46,160 nt of DNA from Myxococcales bacterium (GTDB lineage: Bacteria > Myxococcota_A > Polyangia > Polyangiales > Houyiibacteriaceae): positions 1 to 46,160 of the forward strand of contig JAHEEE010000028.1 in NCBI GenBank assembly GCA_024640845.1, written 5' to 3'. The stretch's first letter is position 1; each line of letters opens with the position of its first letter. The notes under the pieces are model-generated. The model did no database searches. It was not told the origin of the DNA and saw only the letters and a program-made list of their open reading frames with translations. Shown piece after piece: positions 8,025 to 16,194 of this stretch. Made by a program: the position numbers and the translations under genes.

Positions 8025-9329
8025 TTGGAACGCGAAATTCGGGTTGGATTGTGTGGCTGTGGGGTGATTGGGGAAGGCCTCGTCAAGGCGTTGCATGAGC
8101 ACGCGGACATCATCCGTGCGCGGACGGGCGCGCCCATCCGACTGACCGCAGCAGCCGACAAGGACCCAGCGCGCCTCGATCTCGTCCGTTCGCACGATAC
8201 AAGCGTGGCGCTGCTCGACGATGCCTTCGAGATCCCCAAGCGCGACGACGTCGATATCGTGGTGGAGCTCATCGGCGGCGTCGAAGTGGCCGATCGCCTG
8301 GTCAGGGAAGCGCTCCAAGCGAAGAAGCACGTGGTCACCGCCAACAAGGCGCTCCTCGCCGAGCGCGGGGCTTCATTGTTTGCTCTCGCGGAAACCAATG
8401 GCTGCGACCTCTACTTCGAAGCCGCGGTGGCTGGCGCCATCCCGGTGATCCGAGTGATTCGCGAGTCACTGGCGTCCGATCGCTTTCTCTCCGTCCGCGG
8501 CATCATCAACGGAACGAGCAACTACATTCTGTCGAGCATGGCCAACGAGGGAGCCGCCTTCGAAGAAGCGTTGAAGGCCGCGCAGGAGGCAGGGTTCGCG
8601 GAGGCGGATCCGACGCTAGACATCACTGGCGGCGACGCTGGGCACAAATTGGCGCTAATCGCTGGTTTGGCGTTCGGCGCGCACGTGCTGCCAAGCCAGA
8701 TTCCGACCGAGGGCATCGACCAGGTCGATCCGCGGGACATTCAATACGCGCGTAACTTCGGTTATGTGATCCGGCCGCTCGCCGTTGCACAACGAGTGGA
8801 TTCAGGCGCGCTAGACCTGCGAGTCCATCCCGCGTTGGTGCCTCAAAGTGATCCGCTGGCGCACGTCGATGGCGCACTCAATGCGGTTGCCATTCAGGGT
8901 GAAATGGTCGGGCCGAGCTTCCTTTCAGGCCTGGGTGCTGGCGCGGCTCCGACTGCCACCAGCGTCGCAGGCGACATCGTCGACATCGCACGAAACCTAC
9001 TCGCAGGTGCGCCTATGAGAACTTGGTACCTTCCGGTCGAAGGCGAGCAACGAATTCAACCTCTCGCGGATCTGTCGTCTCGCTACTATCTGCGCTTCTC
9101 AGTCCGCGACGAGTCAGGTGTGCTTGCTTCACTATCGGGCAAGCTCGGCAACGCCGGCATCTCGATCGAGAAGATGGTGCAGGATGTCGAGTCGGGAGCC
9201 GAGGGCACAGCCACGATCGCCATACTCACGCATCGCGCGCGCGAAGGCGACTTAAGAGCGTCACTGGCTGCGATCGACGAGACCCATCTCACGACCGCAC
9301 CGACCCATCTCATTCGAATAGTCCAATAG
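8025..9329 (+). CDS. hom: Homoserine dehydrogenase with C-terminal ACT domain
   Basis: A 434-aa enzyme that reduces aspartate-4-semialdehyde to homoserine with NAD(P)H, the branch point to methionine and threonine. The N-terminal Rossmann motif is GLCGCGVIGEG; KKHVVTANKALLAE and YFEAAVAGAIPVIR are classic family motifs, GIINGTSNYILSSM is the substrate-domain signature, and FAEADPTLDITGGDAGHKLA carries the catalytic Asp/Lys pair. Residues about 352-434 (RYYLRFSVRDESGVLASLSG to the end) form an ACT domain, usually allosteric for threonine. I start it at TTG 8025 because of a GGAGG 5 nt upstream. The next gene begins 7 bp after its stop. Whether the ACT domain still binds threonine cannot be seen. 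Confidence 0.96.
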   Translation: MEREIRVGLCGCGVIGEGLVKALHEHADIIRARTGAPIRLTAAADKDPARLDLVRSHDTSVALLDDAFEIPKRDDVDIVVELIGGVEVADRLVREALQAKKHVVTANKALLAERGASLFALAETNGCDLYFEAAVAGAIPVIRVIRESLASDRFLSVRGIINGTSNYILSSMANEGAAFEEALKAAQEAGFAEADPTLDITGGDAGHKLALIAGLAFGAHVLPSQIPTEGIDQVDPRDIQYARNFGYVIRPLAVAQRVDSGALDLRVHPALVPQSDPLAHVDGALNAVAIQGEMVGPSFLSGLGAGAAPTATSVAGDIVDIARNLLAGAPMRTWYLPVEGEQRIQPLADLSSRYYLRFSVRDESGVLASLSGKLGNAGISIEKMVQDVESGAEGTATIAILTHRAREGDLRASLAAIDETHLTTAPTHLIRIVQ

Positions 9330-9336
9330 GAGGCAT

Positions 9337-9648
9337 ATGACGAAACGTTCGGTTTTGTTTTTCGCGGCGCTCCTGTCGCTTTGCTTGGTGGCGACTTCGG
9401 TGGCTCCGAAATCCTCGTACGGGCAGCAGACGGTGACGACCGACCCTCCCCCTCAGCCGAGCCCTCGGATAGAAGAGCCGTGTCCGAAGGGTAAGCGCGG
9501 CGGCGCCATTGGCGGCATCGTCGTCGGCAGCGTGTTTTGGTGGGTACTGCCGATGTCGATCCCCGTTCTCATCACGCAGGTCAAGAAGCTCAAAGCGCAC
9601 AATCGGGCGAAGTACGAGCGCCGTTGCCAGTACGCACCTCGGCAGTAG
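9337..9648 (+). CDS. Small exported membrane protein, unknown
   Basis: A 103-aa protein with a clear Shine-Dalgarno (TAGGAGG then CAT before the ATG), only 7 bp after hom, so it is probably co-transcribed with it. Residues 1-29 are a signal sequence (RSVLFFAALLSLCLVATSVA) ending near SYGQ-Q. A Pro-rich linker follows, then a glycine-rich transmembrane segment (GGAIGGIVVGSVFWWVLPMS, continuing IPVLI), and a short basic tail. The Gly-xxx-Gly pattern suggests helix packing. I do not recognise the family, and its link to homoserine metabolism may be only positional. Confidence 0.65.
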   Translation: MTKRSVLFFAALLSLCLVATSVAPKSSYGQQTVTTDPPPQPSPRIEEPCPKGKRGGAIGGIVVGSVFWWVLPMSIPVLITQVKKLKAHNRAKYERRCQYAPRQ

Positions 9649-9655
9649 GCTTCTC

Positions 9656-9670
9656 GAGTAATACTCTTTT
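9656..9670. terminator. Weak terminator-like hairpin between convergent genes
   Basis: GAGTA-A-TACTC (9656-9666) followed by TTTT lies in the 38-bp gap between the small membrane protein gene and tetR, which converge here. The stem is short (4-5 bp), so this is only a candidate. Confidence 0.3.
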
Positions 9671-9686
9671 GCTGTTGGGGTGGAGA

Positions 9687-10304
9687 TCAGCGCTCGAGCA
9701 ACATGAGGTTCGCAACAGTCTCCGCGTGCGTTTCGATCATCGTCTCCTCCAACGGATCTCGTCCCGTGAGGCGTTTGCACTCTGGCGCGTGTGTGAAGAT
9801 GAGCGACGTCGCTCCGATCAGCGCGTAAAAGAGATGCACTGGTGACGCTTGTGGGAGCACGCCCGCCGCCTGTGCACCGCTGACCTCGGTGTTGAAGAAC
9901 TCATACAACGGCGCGATGTGCCGATCGACCAGCCATTGCGTACGGTGCGAGTCAGCTTTGCCTTCCTGCACCATGAGTCGCATCTGTTCGGGATGAAGCG
10001 CCGCGTATCGAACGAGAAAGTAGATCAGCAACCGCATGCGCGTTCTCGAATCCGCGTCTGCGAGCACTTCAGCCCTGAGCTCGAGCTCTTCTCGAAAGCC
10101 TCCGAATAGGGAATCGAGCGCGGCCTTCCAAAGATTTTCCTTGCTGCCGAAGTGGTATGTGATCAGCCCCTGATTCTCGCTCGCGAGTGTCGCGATCTGT
10201 CTCGTTGAAGCGCCCTCGTATCCGTCGCTTGCGAAGGCCTCGATCGCCGCGGCGATGATTCGCGCCTTCGTGGAACCGCGTATTTCCTCGGTGATTAGAT
10301 CCAT
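9687..10304 (-). CDS. TetR/AcrR-family transcriptional regulator
   Basis: A 205-aa TetR-family repressor. The N-terminal helix-turn-helix is recognisable: STKARIIAAAIEAFASDGYE, then GASTRQIATLASENQGLITYHFGSKENLW at about residues 31-59, ending in the typical YHFGSKENLW recognition-helix/loop segment. The C-terminal 140 residues are helical and would form the ligand pocket and dimer interface (FLVRYAALHPEQMRLMVQEG; HLFYALIGATSLIF). It is divergent from the membrane protein/FAD hydroxylase operon, with an AT-rich 88-bp gap containing a palindrome, the classic arrangement for a ligand-responsive repressor of its neighbour. The ligand is unknown and probably a pathway substrate or intermediate. 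Confidence 0.93.
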   Translation of the reverse strand: MDLITEEIRGSTKARIIAAAIEAFASDGYEGASTRQIATLASENQGLITYHFGSKENLWKAALDSLFGGFREELELRAEVLADADSRTRMRLLIYFLVRYAALHPEQMRLMVQEGKADSHRTQWLVDRHIAPLYEFFNTEVSGAQAAGVLPQASPVHLFYALIGATSLIFTHAPECKRLTGRDPLEETMIETHAETVANLMLLER

Positions 10305-10338
10305 GGCTTCAGTCGACTTATCTCAGATATTTATTCAA

Positions 10339-10365
10339 TTGACAAGTAAACAAAAATAATATTAT
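10339..10365 (+). promoter_or_regulatory. Candidate promoter for the 10393-14473 catabolic operon
   Basis: TTGACA at 10339-10344 is a perfect -35 box. TATTAT at 10360-10365 is a 5/6 match to -10, with a 15-bp spacer that is slightly short. It overlaps the palindrome at 10361-10378 and precedes an AGAGGA Shine-Dalgarno and the ATG at 10393. Confidence 0.5.
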
Positions 10366-10378
10366 TCATACGAATAAT
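10361..10378. promoter_or_regulatory. Palindromic candidate TetR operator
   Basis: ATTATTCAT-ACGAATAAT is an 18-bp near-perfect inverted repeat (8 of 9 positions match) in a short AT-rich island, overlapping the candidate -10 of the operon. Its size and position between a tetR gene and the operon it faces suit an operator for the regulator at 9687-10304. Confidence 0.55.
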
Positions 10379-10392
10379 AGAGGAAACCGCTC

Positions 10393-10857
10393 ATGACAAC
10401 TGCCGCCACGAAATCGTTCCGCATCGCCCAGGTGCTACTTACGCTCGGGGTGCTCGAGTTCTTTGGCCCGATCGTCCGAGACACGAGTGTAACGCACCTT
10501 CTCAATCAGGCTTGGGTCGGACACGCGCGTTTCCATTTGGCGTGGGCTCTCGTGTTCACGGGGTTGTCGGGTATCTGCAACCTCTACCTGATCTGGTTCC
10601 GGCGGCCCCACCGGATCTCGAGCCTGTACCTTTCCTGGGTTTGGCAGGCTTGCAACATCCTCGGGTTCTGGGGCGCAGTGATTCTCGAACGCGCCTACGG
10701 CGGTTCGATCGTCGATCCCGAGTTCCACTTCAAAGTCCTCGGCATGAACGAGAACATCTTCGCGTTCGTCGTCCTCACGGCAGTTCTCGTCATCAACATT
10801 GCCTACCTCAAGCTGAGGCTAGAGCCTTCCATGGCCTCCGAAGCCAGGGCGGGATGA
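10393..10857 (+). CDS. Four-helix integral membrane protein, unknown
   Basis: A 154-aa membrane protein with four hydrophobic segments: FRIAQVLLTLGVLEFFGPIV, ARFHLAWALVFTGLSGICNL (running into YLIWF), LSWVWQACNILGFWGAVIL and IFAFVVLTAVLVINIAYL. It has an AGAGGA ribosome site and is the first gene downstream of the tetR-facing promoter. Its stop overlaps the start of the FAD hydroxylase (ATGA), so the two are translationally coupled. A job in substrate uptake or in holding the pathway at the membrane is plausible but only inferred. The topology resembles small DoxX/DUF-type 4-TM proteins, but I cannot name a family. Confidence 0.75.
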   Translation: MTTAATKSFRIAQVLLTLGVLEFFGPIVRDTSVTHLLNQAWVGHARFHLAWALVFTGLSGICNLYLIWFRRPHRISSLYLSWVWQACNILGFWGAVILERAYGGSIVDPEFHFKVLGMNENIFAFVVLTAVLVINIAYLKLRLEPSMASEARAG

Positions 10858-12647
10858 CGGAGCTCGACACGGAGGTGCTCATCATCGGAGCTGGGCCTTC
10901 GGGGATGGTAAGCGCGCTGTGTCTCGCGCGTGCGGGCATTCGGAGCATCATCGTGGAGCGCGCACCGGGACTGTCGACCCATCCGAAAGCGCACGAGGTC
11001 AATGCACGATCCATAGAGATCTTCGAAAGCCTCGGTGTGACCATCGCGGAGCTCGAAGCCGAGGCCTCTCCTGCGCCCGACGCCGCGCGCGTCGTTTTCT
11101 GTAGAACCGTCAGCAAAGAGTTTGGCCGAATCGATCTGCTCGCTCCGGAAAACCGTCCCGAGAAGTATCAGCAACACGTCCGGGCAGCTCGGCCTTACCT
11201 GAACCTCTCGCAAACCGAGCTCGAGAGGAGGATCCTCCGGCACGTGCGGTGCACACCCGAGACAGAAGTTCTTTTCGAGCACGCATGGACAGGCTGTGAG
11301 CAGGGCGCGTCGGGTGTCACGAGCACGATTCACCGCCAAACTGACGACAGCAGGATCAGGATCCGTAGCCGCTACGTGGTCGCCGCGGATGGCGCGTCTA
11401 GTAGGACGCGCGCGGCGCTCGGTATCCAAATGGAGGGGCCCGAAAAGCTTCAGGACTTCGTCAATGCCTACTTCGAAGCTGACCTCAGCGGCCTAGTGAC
11501 CACGCATGCAAAGCTCTATTGGATCTTGCATCCCGAGGCCGCCGGCACCTTGATCGCGCATCACGTGGAAAAGCGTTGGGTCTACCATGTCCCGATCCAC
11601 ACCCCGTACGAGCGCCCGGAGGACTATACCGAGGACATCTTCATCGAACGGATCAGAAAAGCACTCGGCGATGCCGATGCACCGATTCGGATTCGCTCGA
11701 TCGGCTTCTGGCGAATGACGGCTCAGGTGGCCGAGCGCTTTCGTGAGGGCCGAGTCTTCCTCGTGGGCGATGCGGCGCATAGATTTCCGCCCACCGGCGG
11801 TCTCGGCATGAACACCGGCATTGCCGACGCCCACAATCTTTGCTGGAAGCTCGCGGCCGTGCTTACCGAGCAGGCCGCGGACACTTTGCTCGACACCTAC
11901 GAGCAAGAGAGGCGTCCGATTGCTGAGCTCAACTGCGCCGAGAGCGAGAAGAACTTCGACAAGATCTTCGAGGTGGTGGAGGCATTCGGGCTCCCAAGGG
12001 ACGGTTTGATGCGCTTGGCACGCCTGAAGAGGTCGACTCCATTCATGTGGTTACCGCCGTACTGGCAGCGTGCTCTTCTCGCACTGTTGTCCATCCCGGC
12101 GTCGAAGGCCCTTGCGAAATTCGACTCAGACCCGGCTGTACGACGTGAGGTTCTGCGACGGATCGCCGACCAGACGCCCCACTTTGATCGCATCGGCCTC
12201 GATATCGGCTACGTCTACGAAGAGGGTGCACTGGTCCCCGATGGCTCGGTCCTCCCGAAGCTCGAGGACGGCGTGACGCAGTATGCTGCGTCTGCCGCGC
12301 CGGGGGCGCGATTTCCCCACCTGTGGTTGAATCCGGAGCACACCCAATCCACCCACGACATTCTCGAATCGACGGGCTACACCTTGCTGTTGGGCGATGA
12401 AGGTGCGCGCTGGGAGACGGCGATTCGGGCGCTCGGCCCCTTGCGATCCAGCATGAAGGTCGACTCCCTCAGCGCGGTATGCGACGGGGCCACGGCATAC
12501 CGAGCTCTCCGAGAGATGTGCGGGATTGGCTCGCATGGGGCGCTACTAATACGGCCCGATGGCCATGTCGCTTGGCGTGAGTCATCGTTGACCGCGAGCC
12601 CCGAGGAGACGCTAAGACGGGTGTTCGAGGGGTGTCATATCCAATGA
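10854..12647 (+). CDS. FAD-dependent aromatic-type hydroxylase (PheA/TfdB class)
   Basis: A 597-aa class A flavoprotein monooxygenase, a family that hydroxylates aromatic rings with NAD(P)H and O2. The FAD Rossmann motif is VLIIGAGPSGMVSAL (residues 8-22), the DG motif is VVAADGASSRTR (about 174-185), and the GD motif is VFLVGDAAHRFPPTGGLGMN (about 300-319). The C-terminal 130 residues include GALLIRPDGHVAWRE, the thioredoxin-like end domain seen in phenol hydroxylase and polyketide hydroxylase relatives. Its ATG overlaps the stop of the membrane protein gene, and its own stop overlaps the next start (ATGA), so three genes are coupled. The substrate is unknown; the neighbours suggest a cyclic compound that is later cleaved by the FAH-family protein. 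Confidence 0.92.
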   Translation: MTELDTEVLIIGAGPSGMVSALCLARAGIRSIIVERAPGLSTHPKAHEVNARSIEIFESLGVTIAELEAEASPAPDAARVVFCRTVSKEFGRIDLLAPENRPEKYQQHVRAARPYLNLSQTELERRILRHVRCTPETEVLFEHAWTGCEQGASGVTSTIHRQTDDSRIRIRSRYVVAADGASSRTRAALGIQMEGPEKLQDFVNAYFEADLSGLVTTHAKLYWILHPEAAGTLIAHHVEKRWVYHVPIHTPYERPEDYTEDIFIERIRKALGDADAPIRIRSIGFWRMTAQVAERFREGRVFLVGDAAHRFPPTGGLGMNTGIADAHNLCWKLAAVLTEQAADTLLDTYEQERRPIAELNCAESEKNFDKIFEVVEAFGLPRDGLMRLARLKRSTPFMWLPPYWQRALLALLSIPASKALAKFDSDPAVRREVLRRIADQTPHFDRIGLDIGYVYEEGALVPDGSVLPKLEDGVTQYAASAAPGARFPHLWLNPEHTQSTHDILESTGYTLLLGDEGARWETAIRALGPLRSSMKVDSLSAVCDGATAYRALREMCGIGSHGALLIRPDGHVAWRESSLTASPEETLRRVFEGCHIQ

Positions 12648-13618
12648 AAGCCGCGCTCATCTTCGTGATTTTGCTTCTGATCGCCGCCGTCGCGTTGGTG
12701 CTCTACCTGGTGCGGCCCTTGAGGCTGAAACCCACACCCGCTGACTTCGATTGCTACGACCTCGGTCAGGGGGCCTACGTGCCGCTCGACCTGCCGGTGC
12801 AAGCGTTCGGCGTCGGTCTTTCCTATGCGGGACATATCGAGGAGACGGCCTCCGAGTTCGATCCCGAGGGAGCACCGCCCGTCTTCGAGAAGCGACCCAG
12901 CGCGACGGCGCGAACCGGCGCCGAGGTCCACCTTCCAACCGCGGAGGAGTTGATCGCGGCCGCGGCCGCCGTCGAACCCGGTCTTGGCGCCCCGCTTCGC
13001 GCGGACTTTGCCGATCTATCGCCGCTGCTGGATTACGAGGTCGAGATGGGCTTCGTGCTGCTCGAAGACATCGACCCCACACAGCTCGACGATCCGACGT
13101 TCGCCCCACGACTCGGGTACTTTATCGCCAACGACCTATCGGCCCGCTCGATCGCGATCCTCGGCGAAGGGCGCCCCAATCGACTCGAGTACTGGGGGAT
13201 TTCGAAGAGCTTCGCCGGCTTCATGCCAGTCGCCGACCGCGCTTGGATCCCCGAAGTGGCGAGCCCGTCAGGGATCCCTTGTGTCGAGATCGAAACGCTC
13301 GTCAATGGGGAGCTTCGGCAGCGTCAGTCGACGAGCAACATGATCTACACGCCTGTAGACATGCTCCGTTTCATACACTCGGCCTTCCCAGACGCACCAC
13401 TCGTTTCGCGGACCATCGTGCTCACCGGCACTCCAGGTGGTGTGGCGATGCAGACCCCGCGCTGGTTGGTCCGCCTCGCTGACCTATTGGGCTTGGGCCG
13501 CTTCAAGAAGCTTTCGGCAAAGCTCGGCGGCGATCGATCTCGCTTCCTCGAAATCGGCGACACCGTTACAGTGCGAGGGCAGGGGCTCGGCGAGGTCAGT
13601 GTAACGATCGGGCGGTGA
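12644..13618 (+). CDS. Membrane-anchored fumarylacetoacetate hydrolase-family protein
   Basis: A 324-aa FAH-superfamily protein, a metal-dependent family of C-C hydrolases, hydratases and decarboxylases acting on 2-oxo or 1,3-dioxo acids from ring cleavage. Family motifs are visible: LLDYEVEMGFVL (metal Glu residues), GYFIANDLSARSI, YWGISKSFAGFMPV (catalytic Lys area), VNGELRQRQSTSNMIYTP, TIVLTGTPGGVAMQTP and LEIGDTVTVRGQGLG. Unusually, residues 1-27 are a single transmembrane helix (LIFVILLLIAAVALVLYLV), so the enzyme should be membrane-tethered. The ATG at 12644 overlaps the FAD hydroxylase stop (ATGA); a GTG at 12632 is an alternative start. It probably acts after the hydroxylase in one pathway. 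Confidence 0.88.
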   Translation: MKAALIFVILLLIAAVALVLYLVRPLRLKPTPADFDCYDLGQGAYVPLDLPVQAFGVGLSYAGHIEETASEFDPEGAPPVFEKRPSATARTGAEVHLPTAEELIAAAAAVEPGLGAPLRADFADLSPLLDYEVEMGFVLLEDIDPTQLDDPTFAPRLGYFIANDLSARSIAILGEGRPNRLEYWGISKSFAGFMPVADRAWIPEVASPSGIPCVEIETLVNGELRQRQSTSNMIYTPVDMLRFIHSAFPDAPLVSRTIVLTGTPGGVAMQTPRWLVRLADLLGLGRFKKLSAKLGGDRSRFLEIGDTVTVRGQGLGEVSVTIGR

Positions 13619-13690
13619 GCCCATTGTTGCATATGGATGAGGGCTAGCGTCGTGACGCGGCCTCTCTTCTCGGCGAGAAAGTGAGGATCC

Positions 13691-14473
13691 ATGAGCGCTT
13701 CGGCAACCAGAGAGCGACGATCGAAGGGCATGCACCTACCCGCTTCACCCCATGGCAGGTTTCGAGAGATCTTCGACGGTATTTGGTTCATCCGCGGCGG
13801 CATCAAGATGCCGATGCTGATGCCGATGAAGATCGGCCGCGCGATGACCGTCGTTCGCGGAGAGGACGGTCTCGTGATCTTCAACAGCATGCGACTGTCG
13901 GAAGAAGGTTTGGCCGAGCTCGAATCGCTCGGAGAAGTGAAGCACGTGGTTCGACTCGCGGGCTTTCATGGGCGCGACGACGGTTTCTATCGCGAGCGGT
14001 ACGGTGCTCAGGTCCATGCCGTGGAGGGCCAACTCTACACGCGCGGAATGAACCCGCAGAAGGCCGACCCCTACATGGAGCCTGATCACTGGCTGACCGA
14101 GGAGTGCGCGCTTCCGATCGCGGACGCCAGATTGAAGGTCTTCGCGTCCTCGAATCCGCCCGAGGCGATCTGTCGCCTCGACCGAGAAGGCGGCATCCTG
14201 ATCTCCGGGGACTCGCTCCAGCATAGTCCTGAGCCGGACGAGTATTACAACTTTCCCGCGAAGCTGATGATGAAGCGATTCGGGTTCTTCAAGCCGTACA
14301 ACGTGGGGCCGGGTTGGCTACAGTTCGCGCGCCCCTCTGCGGCTGACGTTCGCTCCATCTTGGATCTCGAGTTCCAGCACGTGTTGCCGGGACACGGCGA
14401 CGCGGTCATCGGCGGCGCCAAAGAGAAGTATCGCACCCTCATCGAGGGCGAGCTCAAGGGCTGCCACCCATAG
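13691..14473 (+). CDS. Metallo-beta-lactamase-fold-like protein, degenerate metal site
   Basis: A 260-aa protein whose strand order and motifs recall the metallo-beta-lactamase superfamily (DUF4336-like). It has an early substrate strand (DGIWFIRGGIKMPMLMPMKI), AMTVVRGEDGLVIFNSMRLS as the first beta-sheet, RLAGFHGRDDGFYRERYGA where HxHxDH is expected, GGILISGDSLQH for the bridging Asp strand, and HVLPGHGDAVIGG for the final His strand. The canonical HxHxDH is reduced to H-x-x-D-D, so metal binding is uncertain. The start has GTGAGGATCC directly upstream. It is the last gene of the rightward operon, 72 bp after the FAH gene, and converges on the SDR gene with a 24-bp gap. Confidence 0.7.
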   Translation: MSASATRERRSKGMHLPASPHGRFREIFDGIWFIRGGIKMPMLMPMKIGRAMTVVRGEDGLVIFNSMRLSEEGLAELESLGEVKHVVRLAGFHGRDDGFYRERYGAQVHAVEGQLYTRGMNPQKADPYMEPDHWLTEECALPIADARLKVFASSNPPEAICRLDREGGILISGDSLQHSPEPDEYYNFPAKLMMKRFGFFKPYNVGPGWLQFARPSAADVRSILDLEFQHVLPGHGDAVIGGAKEKYRTLIEGELKGCHP

Positions 14474-14497
14474 CCCTCGTGAATGCAATGGCTCCCT

Positions 14498-15361
14498 TCA
14501 CTTGGTGGGCTCCGGGTTCGCGCGGGCGAGGATGCTCTCAGTCCGGGTTTGCAGCCGCGCGTCGCTGTTGCCTTCTGTCGAGAGGATCCAGAAGCGGTCG
14601 TTCCGGATCCCCTCGATCGCCATCTCGGCGACCTCCTCGGGCTGCGTCAGTTTGAATGCGATTCCCGCACTTTCTGCGAGCGCCTTCATGTCGACGTAGG
14701 TCGCAGGAGCTTGGCCCTCGATGCGAAACGCGTCTGGGCGTACGCGGTCCGAGTTGAGGATGTTCGTGTTGACCAGGTGCGGACCTGGAAAGAGAAGATG
14801 AGCGCGAAGCTTGGCCCCTTCCAAGAGGAACTGGAAGTGGAGCACTTCGGTCAAGCTGGTGACGGCGGCCTTGGACGACGCGTATACGGGCGTCGTCGGT
14901 AGAGACGCGATCCCGCCGTTAGCGGAGGAGGTGTTGATGACGTGCCCTTCTTCACCGCGCTCGAGCATGGTCGGGACGAACGCGCGAACGCCGTTGGCCA
15001 CGCCCAGGACGTTCACCGCATAAGTCCACTGCCAATCCTTCTCGGGGAGAGTCCAGATCCGACGCTTGGCTTCCTTGATGCCGACGCCGGCATTGTTGAA
15101 CAGAAGATGAACGTTGCCGTAGCGCTCGAATACACGTTCGGCGAGCGCGTTGACGGACTCGCCACGGCTGACGTCGACCTCCATGCCGTCCACCGCCAGA
15201 CCGCGTTCTTCGAGCTCGGTACGGGTCTTGTCGATCGACTCGGCATCGACGTCCGCGATGACGACCTGGGCGCCCTCGCCCGCGAGCTTGGCGGCAATCG
15301 CGCGTCCGACGCCGCTCGCGCCGCCCGTGATGACCGCCACCTTCCCGCCCAAGTCACGCAT
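14498..15361 (-). CDS. Short-chain dehydrogenase/reductase
   Basis: A 287-aa classical SDR that oxidises or reduces an alcohol/ketone with NAD(P). The cofactor motif is TGGASGVG (residues 12-19), with Asp37 in VVIADVD pointing to NAD preference. NNAG is at 89-92, the catalytic Ser is in NTSSANGG (about 145), and YASSK (Tyr160, Lys164) completes the triad. The length is somewhat greater than the usual 250 because of a C-terminal extension that includes TQPEEVAEMAIEGI. It starts 2 bp after the stop of the acetoacetate-decarboxylase-like gene and is the last gene of the leftward operon 18360-14498. It probably handles a hydroxyl group introduced by the Rieske oxygenase or FAD hydroxylase. Confidence 0.93.
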   Translation of the reverse strand: MRDLGGKVAVITGGASGVGRAIAAKLAGEGAQVVIADVDAESIDKTRTELEERGLAVDGMEVDVSRGESVNALAERVFERYGNVHLLFNNAGVGIKEAKRRIWTLPEKDWQWTYAVNVLGVANGVRAFVPTMLERGEEGHVINTSSANGGIASLPTTPVYASSKAAVTSLTEVLHFQFLLEGAKLRAHLLFPGPHLVNTNILNSDRVRPDAFRIEGQAPATYVDMKALAESAGIAFKLTQPEEVAEMAIEGIRNDRFWILSTEGNSDARLQTRTESILARANPEPTK

Positions 15362-15363
15362 CG

Positions 15364-16194
15364 TCAGGTGCCCCTTTCGGAACCGAGAGGGATGTCGATG
15401 CCCTCTTGCGGTTCGTCGTAGCGCTGAACGAGGAACGGACGGAGCCACTCACCGGGCACGGAGCAAAGCACTTTCCCACTCGTGCGGGACGAGCCTTCTG
15501 CGAGCTCCATTCGGAGGAGCCGCTTGACGGGTACGTCGATGAGTGGATCGTAGGATGATTCACGCAGGATGATTCGGCCGCCATCGATGCGCTTCACCGA
15601 GAAGTAGTCCCGCTCCCAGGTGAGCAGCGTCAGGAGCACTTCGCCGTCGAATCCGCCATTGTCGCTGTCCTCTGGGACGGCTGCGGGCAGGGCTTTGTAG
15701 CAGTAGAAGTACTCCGTGAATTGCCTCGGGGAGCCCGAGGGCTCGCCAACTTCGCCGTCCAGCTCGAGAAAGGTGACGCCATGCCGAGTCACCTTTGCAT
15801 TGATGTGGTTGCCATCGAGTGAGAATTCCGTGGCGGCGATCTTCTTCGGTTCGCCGTATTTCTCCCGGCCGCCGATGACCACGAACTCCCCCTCCATCGG
15901 CATGGCGATCACGTAGTAGCCGAAGCGATCTTCGTAGCTGCAGGCGACTCCGACCGTCGCCGCTCCGATCTCCACGATCCTATCGTCGGACAGGTGCATG
16001 GCGACGTTCGCGAACTGTACGAAGACTTCGGGTGAATCTGCGGGCTCGAGCGGGCGAGGCAAGAGGGCCCTCGCGATCTCGGGCTCGGTTTCGTAGAACG
16101 CGCGGATTGATTGGACCCTGTGCCGGATCTTCGAGCCCGAAGGTCTTGCGGGTCCCTTCTCGGACTCGTCTTTCACGTACCTCAGGCGCGCCAT
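15364..16194 (-). CDS. Acetoacetate decarboxylase-family protein
   Basis: A 276-aa member of the acetoacetate decarboxylase superfamily. The key stretch IGGREKYGEPKKIAATEF (about residues 107-124) places Lys117/Lys118 where the Schiff-base lysine of acetoacetate decarboxylase lies, and the preceding YYVIAMPMEGEFVVI is the family's beta-barrel core. Members that keep the lysine decarboxylate beta-keto acids or act as aldolase/dehydratases. It overlaps the amidohydrolase gene end by 13 bp (start 16194, with CAGGAG upstream). It is part of the Rieske/amidohydrolase/ADC/SDR operon, where a Schiff-base decarboxylation or retro-aldol step would be plausible. The exact reaction is not readable from sequence. 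Confidence 0.85.
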   Translation of the reverse strand: MARLRYVKDESEKGPARPSGSKIRHRVQSIRAFYETEPEIARALLPRPLEPADSPEVFVQFANVAMHLSDDRIVEIGAATVGVACSYEDRFGYYVIAMPMEGEFVVIGGREKYGEPKKIAATEFSLDGNHINAKVTRHGVTFLELDGEVGEPSGSPRQFTEYFYCYKALPAAVPEDSDNGGFDGEVLLTLLTWERDYFSVKRIDGGRIILRESSYDPLIDVPVKRLLRMELAEGSSRTSGKVLCSVPGEWLRPFLVQRYDEPQEGIDIPLGSERGT

